Shown here in pieces: positions 38,011 through 47,223 of a DNA stretch of 64,000 nt (within the stretch, counting starts at the first letter, position 1; each line of letters opens with the position of its first letter). This DNA comes from CAXBID01 sp963815305 (GTDB lineage: Bacteria; Bacteroidota; Bacteroidia; Flavobacteriales; Flavobacteriaceae): assembly GCA_963815305.1 (NCBI GenBank), contig CAWFFW010000001.1:1-64000 (forward strand). Direction: 5' to 3'. The notes below the pieces were generated by a model. The model was not told the DNA's origin. It saw nothing but the letters and a program-made list of their open reading frames with translations, and did no database searches. Position numbers and translations under genes: made by a program.

Positions 38011-40533
38011 ATGAACATATTAAAAAAAATAAAAGTATTTTTTTCGCTGGTTACCATAATTTTTAGCGGACTGCTATTATCATGCCATACTTCCGAAAGA
38101 GAAATATCTTTGCTAAGCTACAATTTTGATAAAATAGATAATCGGGTGTGGATAGGGGAAGATTTTTTTGCTATGCCCTTGGAAGATTGGCAAGTAAAAG
38201 ATGGTAGACTAGAAAGTGTTGGAGTTCAAAAAAATGCTAGGGTTAATTTATTGAGGCCGTGGCTTATCAATAAAGGAGAACTAGATTTAAGTGCTAGGAT
38301 TGGTATCATGGATAAAGACGCTAAAAATGGAAGCGTAGGTTTTGAGTTAGGCTTGCAGGATAGCACAGACAATGATATTCGTTCGCTTTGTTTTTATGGT
38401 AGGGGAATAAAAGTTGGGATTGATGTAACAGGTTATTTGTTTATTGATGATAAAACTATCGATTTACCTGATAATTTTAGTCTACATGATTTCAATTTCT
38501 CTATAGAGGCAGCTAAAAAAACAACCAGTTTTGAGTTGTCTATTGAGGTACAGGATGAAAACAATAGAACTGCAAAATTAACCGATAGTATTGCATCCTT
38601 GAATGGTATCATTAATTTAGTGACCAATTTCAGCAAGGATATTGAAAAGAATAGCGCAGCTTCTTTTTGGTTCGATGACATTCAGATTAAAGGTACCATG
38701 ATGGAACAGCGAAAGGAAAACACTTTTGGTCCTTTACTTTTCAATATGTACACGTTAAGTAGAAATACGATGAAAATGTCGGTACAAATGCCACCTTTAG
38801 GTAAAAATGATACCAAAGAAGTGCAGTTTCAAATTAGGGATGGCGAAAGCTTTAAAACAATAGAAACGGCAACAATTGAGGATAAAACGAATTTAGCCGT
38901 ATTTAAGATGCTAGATTGGGATAGTACCAAAGATCATCCATATCGCTTGATGTATAATATGCGATATACAGATGGTACTTCCATAAAACATCACCTAAAT
39001 GGAATAATTAATAAAGAACCTAAAAATAAAGAATTAACTGTTGCCGGTTTAACCTGTCAGCAGTACCAAGCCTACCCCTACAGGCCCTTAGTTGAAACAT
39101 TAGTTGAAAAGAACCCTGATTTGCTGTTTTTTTCTGGCGACCAGATTTATGAACAGAACGGTGGTTTTCCTATCATCAGAGATAACGAGGAGCGCTCTAT
39201 ACTCAATTATTTAAGTCGCTGGTATATGTACGGTTGGGCTTTTAAGGATGTTTTAAAAAATAGACCTACTATTTGTATTACTGACGACCACGAAATGTAT
39301 CAAGGGAATTTATGGGGAGAGAACGGAAAGACCATAAAATTAGAAGATTGGAAAAAAGGTCAAGACGATTTAGGTGGTTTTGTACAGCCTTTGGGAATGA
39401 TCGATGTTGTGATGAAAACAAATTGTAGTCATCTGCCTGATCCTTTTGATGCTTCACCTATGAACAATGATATTCCAGTATATTATACGGATTTACTTTA
39501 CGGGGGTGTAAGTTTTGCGATTGTAGCCGATCGTACGTTTAAATCGGCACCTGCGGAAGTAGCTTTTTGGGAAGGAAGGAAAGATCATTTGAAATTTGAA
39601 CTTGAGGATTCTTCCATCCTAAGCAAACCTAATTTGGAATTATTAGGAAAGCGACAACTTTCTTTTTTAGAACATTGGGTAAAAGATTGGGAAGGAGCAG
39701 AAATGAAATGCTTGTTAAGCCAAACCATATTTTCAAATTCTGCCACACACCATGGTGCCGATAGAATGTTTTTGAAAGGTGATTTAGATTCTGGTGGATG
39801 GCCTAAAATAGGCAGAGATAAAGCGCTTAAAGTTATTCGTAAGGCAGCTGCATTTCATATATGTGGCGACCAGCACTTGACCATTTTAGAACAATATGGT
39901 CTCGATGTACCACGTGATGCTGGATGGGCTTTTTGTACACCATCGATATCGGTAGGCTACGAAAGACGTTTTCAACCCGATTTAGAGACTATACCTTTCA
40001 CAGGTCGGAAAGATTCAAATAATAAAAATACAGGCAACTATACAGACATTTTTGGCAATTATTTCTATGTTGAAGCAGTCGGTAATCCAACTGACGATAG
40101 CCGAGATACGAATAGATATAAGGTAGCACAGAAAAGGGCTTCAGGTTTTGGTTTGATCACTTTTGACACTTCAAAACGAACAATTACTTCAGATGCCATT
40201 CGTTTTTTACCGGATAGTAGTGGAGATATAATTCATTTTGAGGGTTGGCCATTTACAGTATCTCAACTGGATAATTTCGGTCATGATTTGGCGTATAGAT
40301 TGCCTTTTTTAGAAATTTTAAATTCGACTGATGTATTTATTGAAATACTTGATAGTAATAATCAATTGGTGATGGCACTTCCGATGCTTGGAAATACGAT
40401 GCAGCCTAAGTTACATTCTCGTGGGGATTACACAATAAATTTTACTGATAGAAAGTCCAAGAGAATGAAATCCATCATTTTGCCGGCGATGTTGCAAAGT
40501 ATAACCTTAGACACTTTAAAAATTAAGATATGA
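38011..40533 (+). CDS. PhoD-like metallophosphoesterase-domain lipoprotein
   Basis: The product is 840 aa. The lipobox is GLLLSC. An N-terminal concanavalin-like domain (about residues 30-230: NFDKIDNRVWIG..., WQVKDGRLESVG) is followed by a PhoD-type phosphoesterase region. Its motifs are FFSGDQIYEQNGG, TICITDDHEMYQGNLWGENG and AAFHICGDQHLTILEQYG. The Asp, His and Asn residues of these motifs are metal ligands in PhoD relatives. Its role within a sulfated-glycan locus is not known to me; phosphate or sulfate ester hydrolysis is possible. The stop overlaps the next ATG (ATGA). Confidence 0.8.
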   Translation: MNILKKIKVFFSLVTIIFSGLLLSCHTSEREISLLSYNFDKIDNRVWIGEDFFAMPLEDWQVKDGRLESVGVQKNARVNLLRPWLINKGELDLSARIGIMDKDAKNGSVGFELGLQDSTDNDIRSLCFYGRGIKVGIDVTGYLFIDDKTIDLPDNFSLHDFNFSIEAAKKTTSFELSIEVQDENNRTAKLTDSIASLNGIINLVTNFSKDIEKNSAASFWFDDIQIKGTMMEQRKENTFGPLLFNMYTLSRNTMKMSVQMPPLGKNDTKEVQFQIRDGESFKTIETATIEDKTNLAVFKMLDWDSTKDHPYRLMYNMRYTDGTSIKHHLNGIINKEPKNKELTVAGLTCQQYQAYPYRPLVETLVEKNPDLLFFSGDQIYEQNGGFPIIRDNEERSILNYLSRWYMYGWAFKDVLKNRPTICITDDHEMYQGNLWGENGKTIKLEDWKKGQDDLGGFVQPLGMIDVVMKTNCSHLPDPFDASPMNNDIPVYYTDLLYGGVSFAIVADRTFKSAPAEVAFWEGRKDHLKFELEDSSILSKPNLELLGKRQLSFLEHWVKDWEGAEMKCLLSQTIFSNSATHHGADRMFLKGDLDSGGWPKIGRDKALKVIRKAAAFHICGDQHLTILEQYGLDVPRDAGWAFCTPSISVGYERRFQPDLETIPFTGRKDSNNKNTGNYTDIFGNYFYVEAVGNPTDDSRDTNRYKVAQKRASGFGLITFDTSKRTITSDAIRFLPDSSGDIIHFEGWPFTVSQLDNFGHDLAYRLPFLEILNSTDVFIEILDSNNQLVMALPMLGNTMQPKLHSRGDYTINFTDRKSKRMKSIILPAMLQSITLDTLKIKI

Positions 40534-42497
40534 CGCGTTCCAGTACTACTGCATTTTTTAAATTAAAGCTATTTAGATCTCTCATTGTCCTATTGATGAT
40601 GTGTGCAGTATCATGTAGTTCTCAAAAAGAAAGCACATTTTTCTTAGTTCAGAATAAAAAGTCAAAGGTTGTAATTGTTAAACCCGATACGCCAACTCAA
40701 CTTCAGATTGACGCAATTGAAAATTTTTTAAAAACAGTTGAACTTGCAACTGGAGCTCGTATTCCAGTAGTAACCATAAGCGAAAGTAAAAAGATTGATA
40801 AAGGTAAAGTGAAAATTATTGTTGGCCCTAGTAGTCTTACACAAGAGCTTGGCTATTCCCAAAATGCTATTGAAGAAGAGGAATTTTTTATCAAAGCGAA
40901 AAAAAATAGAGTTATAATTTTAGCCGAAGATTTAATTCCGGCAGTTAAACCCGGTAATATTTGGAGTGACCATGCTTCAGAGAAATCAAGAGTTACACAA
41001 TGGGCTTTTGGATATCTTTTAGATGAATATTTGGGCGTAAAATGGTTATGGCCAGGCGATTTAGGAACGTATATTCCTGAACAATCAGATTTTAAGATTC
41101 CTGAATTTGAAATCAAAAAGAAACAACCCCTCGTTCGTAGAACATTTAATCCTGTAGAAACGAATAAGGATAATTTAGATTGGCTGGCCTACCACCAATT
41201 TTCAGGTCAGCGGAAACTGTACCATTTTCAACATTCCTTTAGAAAATCGGCTGATAACGGCGATTGGTGGGGAGAATTTAACGAAACACGTCCTGAACTT
41301 CTTGCAAAAAACCCAGAAGGTTCCGTTGAGTTGTATAGGGGTAGGGATAAGTTCTATAAATTATGCATTAGCAATCCTGAGGTTGCCGAAGAAATTATAA
41401 AACGATGGCAATCAGCAGGTTCACCAGATTTCTGGGACATCACACCAAATGATGGAAATGGATTTTGCACCTGTGACAGGTGCATGGCATTAGATGAAAA
41501 ATACGGAGGTAAAAAATTTACCAAAGAACAAGTATGGGATAAGAAAGATAATATTTCGCTAACAGGGCGTTATGCTTGGTTTTGGAATACGGTTGTCACC
41601 CAAATGAGACAATTCAATCAAAATGCAAAAGTTGGAGTTTTTCTCTATTCTGCTTACCGCGATGCGCCAAAATTAGTAAAATTAGAACCTGGTATTGTTG
41701 GAGAAATGGTGCACAGTATGGATTTTACAAGCTGGAAAGAGTGGATAGAGGCTGGAATTTCAGAAATAGGATTGAGACCAAATTGGTTGTACATGGGGGC
41801 TTCAGCGCCACACCTACCACTGACAAAAGTGGGTAGTTATGTAGAACAAGCACGAGAACATAACATGGCACTTATTGATATGGATTGCTTCCACGAATAT
41901 TGGGCAACACAAGGGCCATATTATTACCTTTTGGGAAGATTGGTTTCTAGACCAGACTTGAATAGCACTCTTATTATCGCTGAGTATACCAGTGCTTTCG
42001 AAGAGGCTGCTCCTCAAATAAAACAATATTTGGAATATTGGGAGGAATTTCATGAAAAAGTAGGATATAATATTCCTGCGGGTGGAAGTATTTGGCCTGT
42101 CGAAAACGGACTATACGAACAAATGAGTCTAAAACATTTTGGAGAGCGAATGCATCCCTTGAAAGGTCATTGGAAAACACTGCCCTTTATCTATACTGAT
42201 GACGTTCTTTCAGAAGCATACAGTATTTTGCAAGATGCAAAACAAAATGCTAAGCGTGATATTACAAAAAAACGCGTGGATTTTTTAATGGATGGCTTAG
42301 TAATGCTAGAAAAAAATATTGCCTACATGAAAGCCTATAACGATGATGTAGAACAGGATAAAACAGAAGCTTTAAAAGCCTTGAACCAGTTTCAAGAAGA
42401 TATGCTTAAAAAACATGGATATTGGAACAGTAAAGATGTTTTCTTTATGAAATATTGGGGAATAATCGGGAAAGAAATGGACACAGAAGGTATGTAA
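40530..42497 (+). CDS. DUF4838-domain lipoprotein, putative glycoside hydrolase-like
   Basis: The product is 655 aa. The lipobox is MCAVSC. The N-terminal part (about residues 30-165) resembles the small alpha/beta domain that precedes GH20-like barrels (IIVGPSSLTQELGYS, GYLLDEYLGVKWLWPG). The central part has the DUF4838 hallmark WDITPNDGNGFCTCDRCMAL with three Cys. The C-terminal part is helical. Such proteins are frequent in polysaccharide loci, but I know of no agreed activity. Translational overlap with the PhoD-like gene suggests they work together. Confidence 0.82.
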   Translation: MTRSSTTAFFKLKLFRSLIVLLMMCAVSCSSQKESTFFLVQNKKSKVVIVKPDTPTQLQIDAIENFLKTVELATGARIPVVTISESKKIDKGKVKIIVGPSSLTQELGYSQNAIEEEEFFIKAKKNRVIILAEDLIPAVKPGNIWSDHASEKSRVTQWAFGYLLDEYLGVKWLWPGDLGTYIPEQSDFKIPEFEIKKKQPLVRRTFNPVETNKDNLDWLAYHQFSGQRKLYHFQHSFRKSADNGDWWGEFNETRPELLAKNPEGSVELYRGRDKFYKLCISNPEVAEEIIKRWQSAGSPDFWDITPNDGNGFCTCDRCMALDEKYGGKKFTKEQVWDKKDNISLTGRYAWFWNTVVTQMRQFNQNAKVGVFLYSAYRDAPKLVKLEPGIVGEMVHSMDFTSWKEWIEAGISEIGLRPNWLYMGASAPHLPLTKVGSYVEQAREHNMALIDMDCFHEYWATQGPYYYLLGRLVSRPDLNSTLIIAEYTSAFEEAAPQIKQYLEYWEEFHEKVGYNIPAGGSIWPVENGLYEQMSLKHFGERMHPLKGHWKTLPFIYTDDVLSEAYSILQDAKQNAKRDITKKRVDFLMDGLVMLEKNIAYMKAYNDDVEQDKTEALKALNQFQEDMLKKHGYWNSKDVFFMKYWGIIGKEMDTEGM

Positions 42498-42500
42498 ATT

Positions 42501-42864
42501 ATGAAGAATAAAAATTTTATTTTAATACTGATAGTAATGTAGATGACCTCCTGTACTAGTCATAAAAAGCTTCCAGAATCGAACAATTCGGCTATGAACG
42601 GAATCGAATCGAGACTAAAAAAATGTTAAGGTAAGTTTTGAACAAACTCAAAATGAGTTACGCATTAGTTTTTCAACTCGTATTCCGTTAAGCAACATTA
42701 GGATTATAGTCATTAAGGGGGCTATCATTGCAGATATTGCTTACGATTGAATATCTATAAATACCGTTGATATAGATATCTCAAAACTACCGGAAGGTCC
42801 CTTGATGTATAAATTTATTGCAAATAATGGAAAAGAACTCAACGAAATATTTAGATTGAAATAA
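42501..42864 (+). pseudogene. Decayed small lipoprotein gene
   Basis: The sequence starts MKNKNFILILIVM, hits TAG where a lipobox (MTSC) should follow, and continues ...TSHKKLPESNNSAMNG. A frameshift leads into NVKVSFEQTQNELRISFSTR and ...ISKLPEGPLMYKFIANNGKE, with another TGA in between. The strands at the end suggest an Ig-like or secretion-tail-like beta domain. Two stops and one frameshift make sequencing error unlikely. Confidence 0.6.
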
Positions 42865-43126
42865 TTGATTTTATAGTTTGCATATTTTGGATAGACACCA
42901 ATAAAACTAATCGATAACCGAGATTTAAAATGCTTTGACACTTACGTTGAAGTCAATAGTCATCTTCCTTTTAGCGCCTTGTAGCTTGGCCCAAAATTAT
43001 TTACTTAAAATTATTATCCCCATTAATGCCGCATGAACAATAAATAGACGGTTTAAGAACAATAATTCTACATCAAAAAAAACGAAAACGATAAATTAGC
43101 GTATCACTAAGGCTTTAAGCATATTC
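42865..43126. other. Decayed sequence before the first GH27 gene
   Basis: A signal-peptide-like remnant (LKSIVIFLLAPCSLAQN, frame 42947-43036) ends after 29 codons. It suggests a second deleted secreted-protein gene. No intact gene is seen. The promoter of the GH27 block may lie here. Confidence 0.35.
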
Positions 43127-44329
43127 ATGAAAAATCTAATTTTTTATTCTATAGTCTTTTCGTTTGTTTGCACTATCTACTCCCAAGAAAAAATACTTGC
43201 ACCAACGCCTCCTATGGGTTTTATCTCATGGAATTTATTGGAAGGTAATATTAGCGAGGACATCGTAAAACAAATTGCAGATGCGATGGAGGAAAACGGT
43301 TTAAAGGAAGCGGTTTATCAATACATAATTTTAGATGATTTATGGCATGATGAGCGTGACAAAAATGGGATGATACAACCAGATCCTGAAAAATTCCCAA
43401 ACGGTATGAAAGTAGTGGCAGATTATGTGCATTCAAAGGGATTAAAATTTGGAATTTACACAGACATAGCTGAAAAAACTTGTGCAGGAATGGAAGGAAG
43501 TCTGGGGTTTGAAGAACAAGATGCTCAAACGTATGCTGATTGGGGAGTAGATTATATTAAATGCGATTATTGTTATGCTCCAAATGATATATTTATTGCC
43601 AAACAACGTTACGAAAAAATGATCAAAGCCGTAAGAGCAACCAATAGAAATATGGTTTTTGCGCTTTGCGAATGGGGACAAAGATCACCATGGTTATGGG
43701 GTAGCCAAATAGGTGCACAGGTATGGAGAACTACTTGGGATTTAAGAGATACTTGGGAACACGGTAAATATGGTAGTGGATATAATGGCATCATGGAAAC
43801 ATTAGATAGACAAGTAGGTTTAGAAGTGTTTTCGGGTCCAGGAAAATGGAATGACCCTGATATGCTCGTAATTGGATTAAACGGGGAAGGATCTTCATCT
43901 TCAGCAAGAGGTGCTAGTGGTTGTACGCCCATCGAGTATGAAGCGCAAATGGGATTATGGTCCCTTTTAGCAGCACCTCTCTTGGTAACCTGTGATATTA
44001 GAAACATGGATGCAGATACCAAAAGAATTTTACTCAATAAAGAAATTATTGCTATTAACCAAGACGCTCTTGGTAAGCAAGCCTCAAGAATTTATAAAAA
44101 TTCCGTTAAAGAAATTTGGGCTCGTCCTTTAGCAGATGGTGGTTGGGCCGTTGGTTTTTTAAATCGCGATAATAACGAAACCCTTGAAATAACACTTGAT
44201 TTCAAAGACTTGAAAATAGAATCAGGAAAAGTACGCGATGTTTGGCAACATAAAGAATTAGGCTTTTTTGAAAAAGAAATAACTCTGAAAGTTGAACCTC
44301 ACGAATGTAGAGTTATAAAAATCATGTAA
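43127..44329 (+). CDS. Alpha-galactosidase-like, glycoside hydrolase family 27
   Basis: The product is 400 aa with a signal peptide ending CTIYSQ. GH27 features are PPMGFISWNL at the barrel start, ILDDLW, KFGIYTDIAEKTCAG, nucleophile Asp147 (YIKCDYC) and acid/base Asp245 (WNDPDML). The C-terminal beta domain (IWARPLADGGWAVGFLNRDN) is typical. It should release terminal alpha-galactose or alpha-GalNAc. It is the closest of the three paralogues to classic alpha-galactosidases. Confidence 0.93.
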   Translation: MKNLIFYSIVFSFVCTIYSQEKILAPTPPMGFISWNLLEGNISEDIVKQIADAMEENGLKEAVYQYIILDDLWHDERDKNGMIQPDPEKFPNGMKVVADYVHSKGLKFGIYTDIAEKTCAGMEGSLGFEEQDAQTYADWGVDYIKCDYCYAPNDIFIAKQRYEKMIKAVRATNRNMVFALCEWGQRSPWLWGSQIGAQVWRTTWDLRDTWEHGKYGSGYNGIMETLDRQVGLEVFSGPGKWNDPDMLVIGLNGEGSSSSARGASGCTPIEYEAQMGLWSLLAAPLLVTCDIRNMDADTKRILLNKEIIAINQDALGKQASRIYKNSVKEIWARPLADGGWAVGFLNRDNNETLEITLDFKDLKIESGKVRDVWQHKELGFFEKEITLKVEPHECRVIKIM

Positions 44330-44371
44330 CAACATACAATAGTTATTGATAGTATCCAGTAATATAAGATT

Positions 44372-45766
44372 ATGAAAAAAAATATCAAATTTAAAATTGT
44401 TGCTTTAGTTATTTTAATTAGTAGTATTTCATCAAATGATATTACTGCTCAAAAAACTAGTATTCCTGAATTTAATAAAGATCTGGCTAAAAAACCTCCT
44501 ATGGGTTGGAATTCATGGGATTGCTTGGGTTGGACTGCCACCGAAGCGCAAGTAAAAGCAGTCGCAGATTATATGGACGAACATTTAAAACACTTAGGCT
44601 ACGAATATGTTGTAATTGACCAAGGTTGGTTTGCAGATGCTATTGCAAGCGATTTCGAGGCTTTTGTGCATGAAGAAATACCTGTTAAACCAAATTACAC
44701 CCTTGATAAAAACGGACGATTATTACCAGATATCATTAAATATCCTTCTTCTAAAAATGGCATGGGTATGAAACCTTTGGCAGATTATATTCATGCTAAA
44801 GGCTTAAAATTTGGTTTGCATTTGTTACGTGGTATTCCATGGGAATCAGCAGAAAATAATATGCCTATTTTAGGTACTAATATAGGTGCTTCTACTATTG
44901 CACAACCAGATAAAGGTTGCGATTGGTATGACGGATTTTATGGTGTAGATATGACAAAACCAGGTTCCCAAGAATATTATGATTCGGTTTTTAAACTTTT
45001 TGCAGAATGGGGTGTTGATTATGTGAAAGCCGATGATATTGTTACTTTATCTGAATTTTTAGCCATAAGCGAAGCCGCTAGAAAATCGGGTCGTGATATT
45101 GTTTTAAGCGTTGTTCCTGGTCCAGAAATTCCATGGGAAACTTTGAAGGATAACTGTCACATGGCTAGAACTGGTCACGATTATTGGGATGTATGGCAAA
45201 TGCTCAAACAGGCTTTTGGAGATGCTAATAAATATACAGCATATCGTGGCGATGGATTTTGGCCAGATTTAGACATGCTTCCAGTTGGAAAACTTGGAAA
45301 AAAAATTAGCTATAAAGGACCGAGAGAACGCATCTCTAATTTTAATAAAGACCAATTATACACCTTATTGTCGTTATGGTATATCTCCCATAACCCTTTA
45401 ATGATTGGAGGCTATTTGCCAGAAACGGACGATCTTACCTATGAATTATTGACTAATAAAGAAGCCTTAGATGTGTCTTTATTAAGCGAAAATAACCGAC
45501 AAATAAAATACAAAAATGCTATAGTAGCTTGGGCAGCCGATAAAGTTGATTCTGAAAACAAATATCTTGCACTTTTTAATATGTGGGAAACTTTGAAACC
45601 TATTGATATTAAGATAACTTTTGATTTGCTTGGACTTGATAATAATAAAGAATACGAAGTAAGAGATTTATGGGCTAAAAAAGATTTAGGCGTATTTAAA
45701 GGTGTATTTTTTGCTCCCATAGTTATGCATAGTGCAGGTTTATATGAAATAAAATTAAAACAATAA
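44372..45766 (+). CDS. Glycoside hydrolase family 27-like protein, divergent paralogue 2
   Basis: The product is 464 aa with a signal peptide ending DITAQ. The barrel has PPMGWNSWDCLG, VVIDQGWF, KFGLHLLRGIPWES, nucleophile position Asp221 (YVKADDI) and Asp301 (WPDLDMLPVG). Relative to paralogue 1 it has an insertion between strand 3 and the nucleophile (about residues 150-205) and KADD instead of KCDY, so the specificity probably differs. Only 3 nt separate its stop from the next gene. Confidence 0.88.
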   Translation: MKKNIKFKIVALVILISSISSNDITAQKTSIPEFNKDLAKKPPMGWNSWDCLGWTATEAQVKAVADYMDEHLKHLGYEYVVIDQGWFADAIASDFEAFVHEEIPVKPNYTLDKNGRLLPDIIKYPSSKNGMGMKPLADYIHAKGLKFGLHLLRGIPWESAENNMPILGTNIGASTIAQPDKGCDWYDGFYGVDMTKPGSQEYYDSVFKLFAEWGVDYVKADDIVTLSEFLAISEAARKSGRDIVLSVVPGPEIPWETLKDNCHMARTGHDYWDVWQMLKQAFGDANKYTAYRGDGFWPDLDMLPVGKLGKKISYKGPRERISNFNKDQLYTLLSLWYISHNPLMIGGYLPETDDLTYELLTNKEALDVSLLSENNRQIKYKNAIVAWAADKVDSENKYLALFNMWETLKPIDIKITFDLLGLDNNKEYEVRDLWAKKDLGVFKGVFFAPIVMHSAGLYEIKLKQ

Positions 45767-45769
45767 ATA

Positions 45770-47218
45770 ATGATAAAAAAGTTAACTTTTTTAACGCTTG
45801 TTGGTGTGGCATTAATAGCATGTAAAACAGAGAAAAAAGAGAACGAATCAAAAGATTCTCCCAGCCAAAATGAAACCATATTATTAGCTCAAACACCACC
45901 TATGGGTTGGAACAGTTTTGATAGTTATGGCGTTTACCTGCACGAAGAAGCTGCTATGGAAAACCTAGAAGCCATGACACAAAAATTAAAGCCTTTTGGT
46001 TACGAGTTTTTTGTAATTGATAATGGTTGGTTTGGCGAATATAAGCTTCAAGAAGGAACTAATTTTTCAATTGAAAAACATGCCACCGATATAAATATTG
46101 ATAAATTCGGACTAATTGAGCCTTCTAAAACATATTTTCCAAATGGTCTAAAAAGAATTGCCGACAGAGCACATGAATTAGGTCTTAAATTCGGTGTCCA
46201 CTTAATGAGAGGTATCCCAAGAAAAGCTTATTTATTAGATACACCTATTGAAAACACACCTTATTCAGCACGTGATATTGCCGATACTTCTAGTATTTGT
46301 AAATGGTGTGATTATAATTATGGTGTTGATACAGATAAATCTGGGGCACAAGAATTTTATAACAACTTAGTAAATAAAATGGCAGATTACGGTGTCGATT
46401 TTTTAAAAGTTGATGATATAGTGCCATTTCCAAAAGAAGTAGAAGCCTTGGTAAAAGCAGTTGCTCAAGCAAAGCGCCCTATGGTTTTGAGTTTAAGCCC
46501 TGGTGGAAGTGTAGACGTTAATGCTATTGGTACGTTTAAAAAATCCAATATGTTAAGGGTAACTCCAGATATTTGGGATGAACAATTAGGTATTGATCAA
46601 TGTTTTGATGCTTGGAAAAAGTGGACTGGCAGCGAGCAACCTGGTTTTTGGATTGATATGGATATGATACCTTTTGGACAATTACAACTCATGTCACCAA
46701 AACCAGATAATTTAAATATATCTCATGAAGTAGTAAAAAAATTAGCTTCTCTAGGAAAAATGGATAACGTTGCTCTACTATCTGGTAAAGGTTGGAGTCG
46801 CCAATCTGAGTTAAGCAAAGATCAAATGTTTACCTTCATTACCATGCGTGCTATGGCGGCCTCCCCATTAATGGTAGGTGGGGATTTACCTACCCTAGAT
46901 AATTTTTCTTTATCTCTTCTAACTAACAAAGAAATGTTGGCTTGTAATCAAAATGGGGTTATGGGAACTTTAGAAATTGAAGATGATGGAATCGAAGTTT
47001 GGTACACCCCAAAAAAAGGAAGTAAAGAAGGTTGGCTTGGAATATTTAATAGAACAGAAAATCCTAAGAGCCTTAATTTAAAATCTTTATTAAAAAAAGT
47101 AAATATACCCATGATAAATAATTCGTTATTTAATGTATGGGAAAATAAGCCATTAAACTTAGAAGAAACCAAAAATATTGAGCCTAATGGTGTCGTATTT
47201 ATCAAAATATCAGCTTAA
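45770..47218 (+). CDS. Glycoside hydrolase family 27-like lipoprotein, divergent paralogue 3
   Basis: The product is 482 aa. The lipobox is GVALIAC. Features are PPMGWNSFDSYG, FVIDNGWFGEYK, KFGVHLMRGIPRKA, nucleophile position Asp215 (FLKVDDI) and Asp298 (WIDMDMIPFG). It shares the HLxRGIP insertion with paralogue 2, so the two form a subgroup distinct from paralogue 1. Being a lipoprotein, it may act at the outer membrane while the others are periplasmic. Confidence 0.87.
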   Translation: MIKKLTFLTLVGVALIACKTEKKENESKDSPSQNETILLAQTPPMGWNSFDSYGVYLHEEAAMENLEAMTQKLKPFGYEFFVIDNGWFGEYKLQEGTNFSIEKHATDINIDKFGLIEPSKTYFPNGLKRIADRAHELGLKFGVHLMRGIPRKAYLLDTPIENTPYSARDIADTSSICKWCDYNYGVDTDKSGAQEFYNNLVNKMADYGVDFLKVDDIVPFPKEVEALVKAVAQAKRPMVLSLSPGGSVDVNAIGTFKKSNMLRVTPDIWDEQLGIDQCFDAWKKWTGSEQPGFWIDMDMIPFGQLQLMSPKPDNLNISHEVVKKLASLGKMDNVALLSGKGWSRQSELSKDQMFTFITMRAMAASPLMVGGDLPTLDNFSLSLLTNKEMLACNQNGVMGTLEIEDDGIEVWYTPKKGSKEGWLGIFNRTENPKSLNLKSLLKKVNIPMINNSLFNVWENKPLNLEETKNIEPNGVVFIKISA

Positions 47219-47223
47219 TACAT

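Noticed and set aside
41576..41836. 86-codon plus-strand frame inside the DUF4838 gene
   Set aside because: Fully inside a strong gene in another frame.
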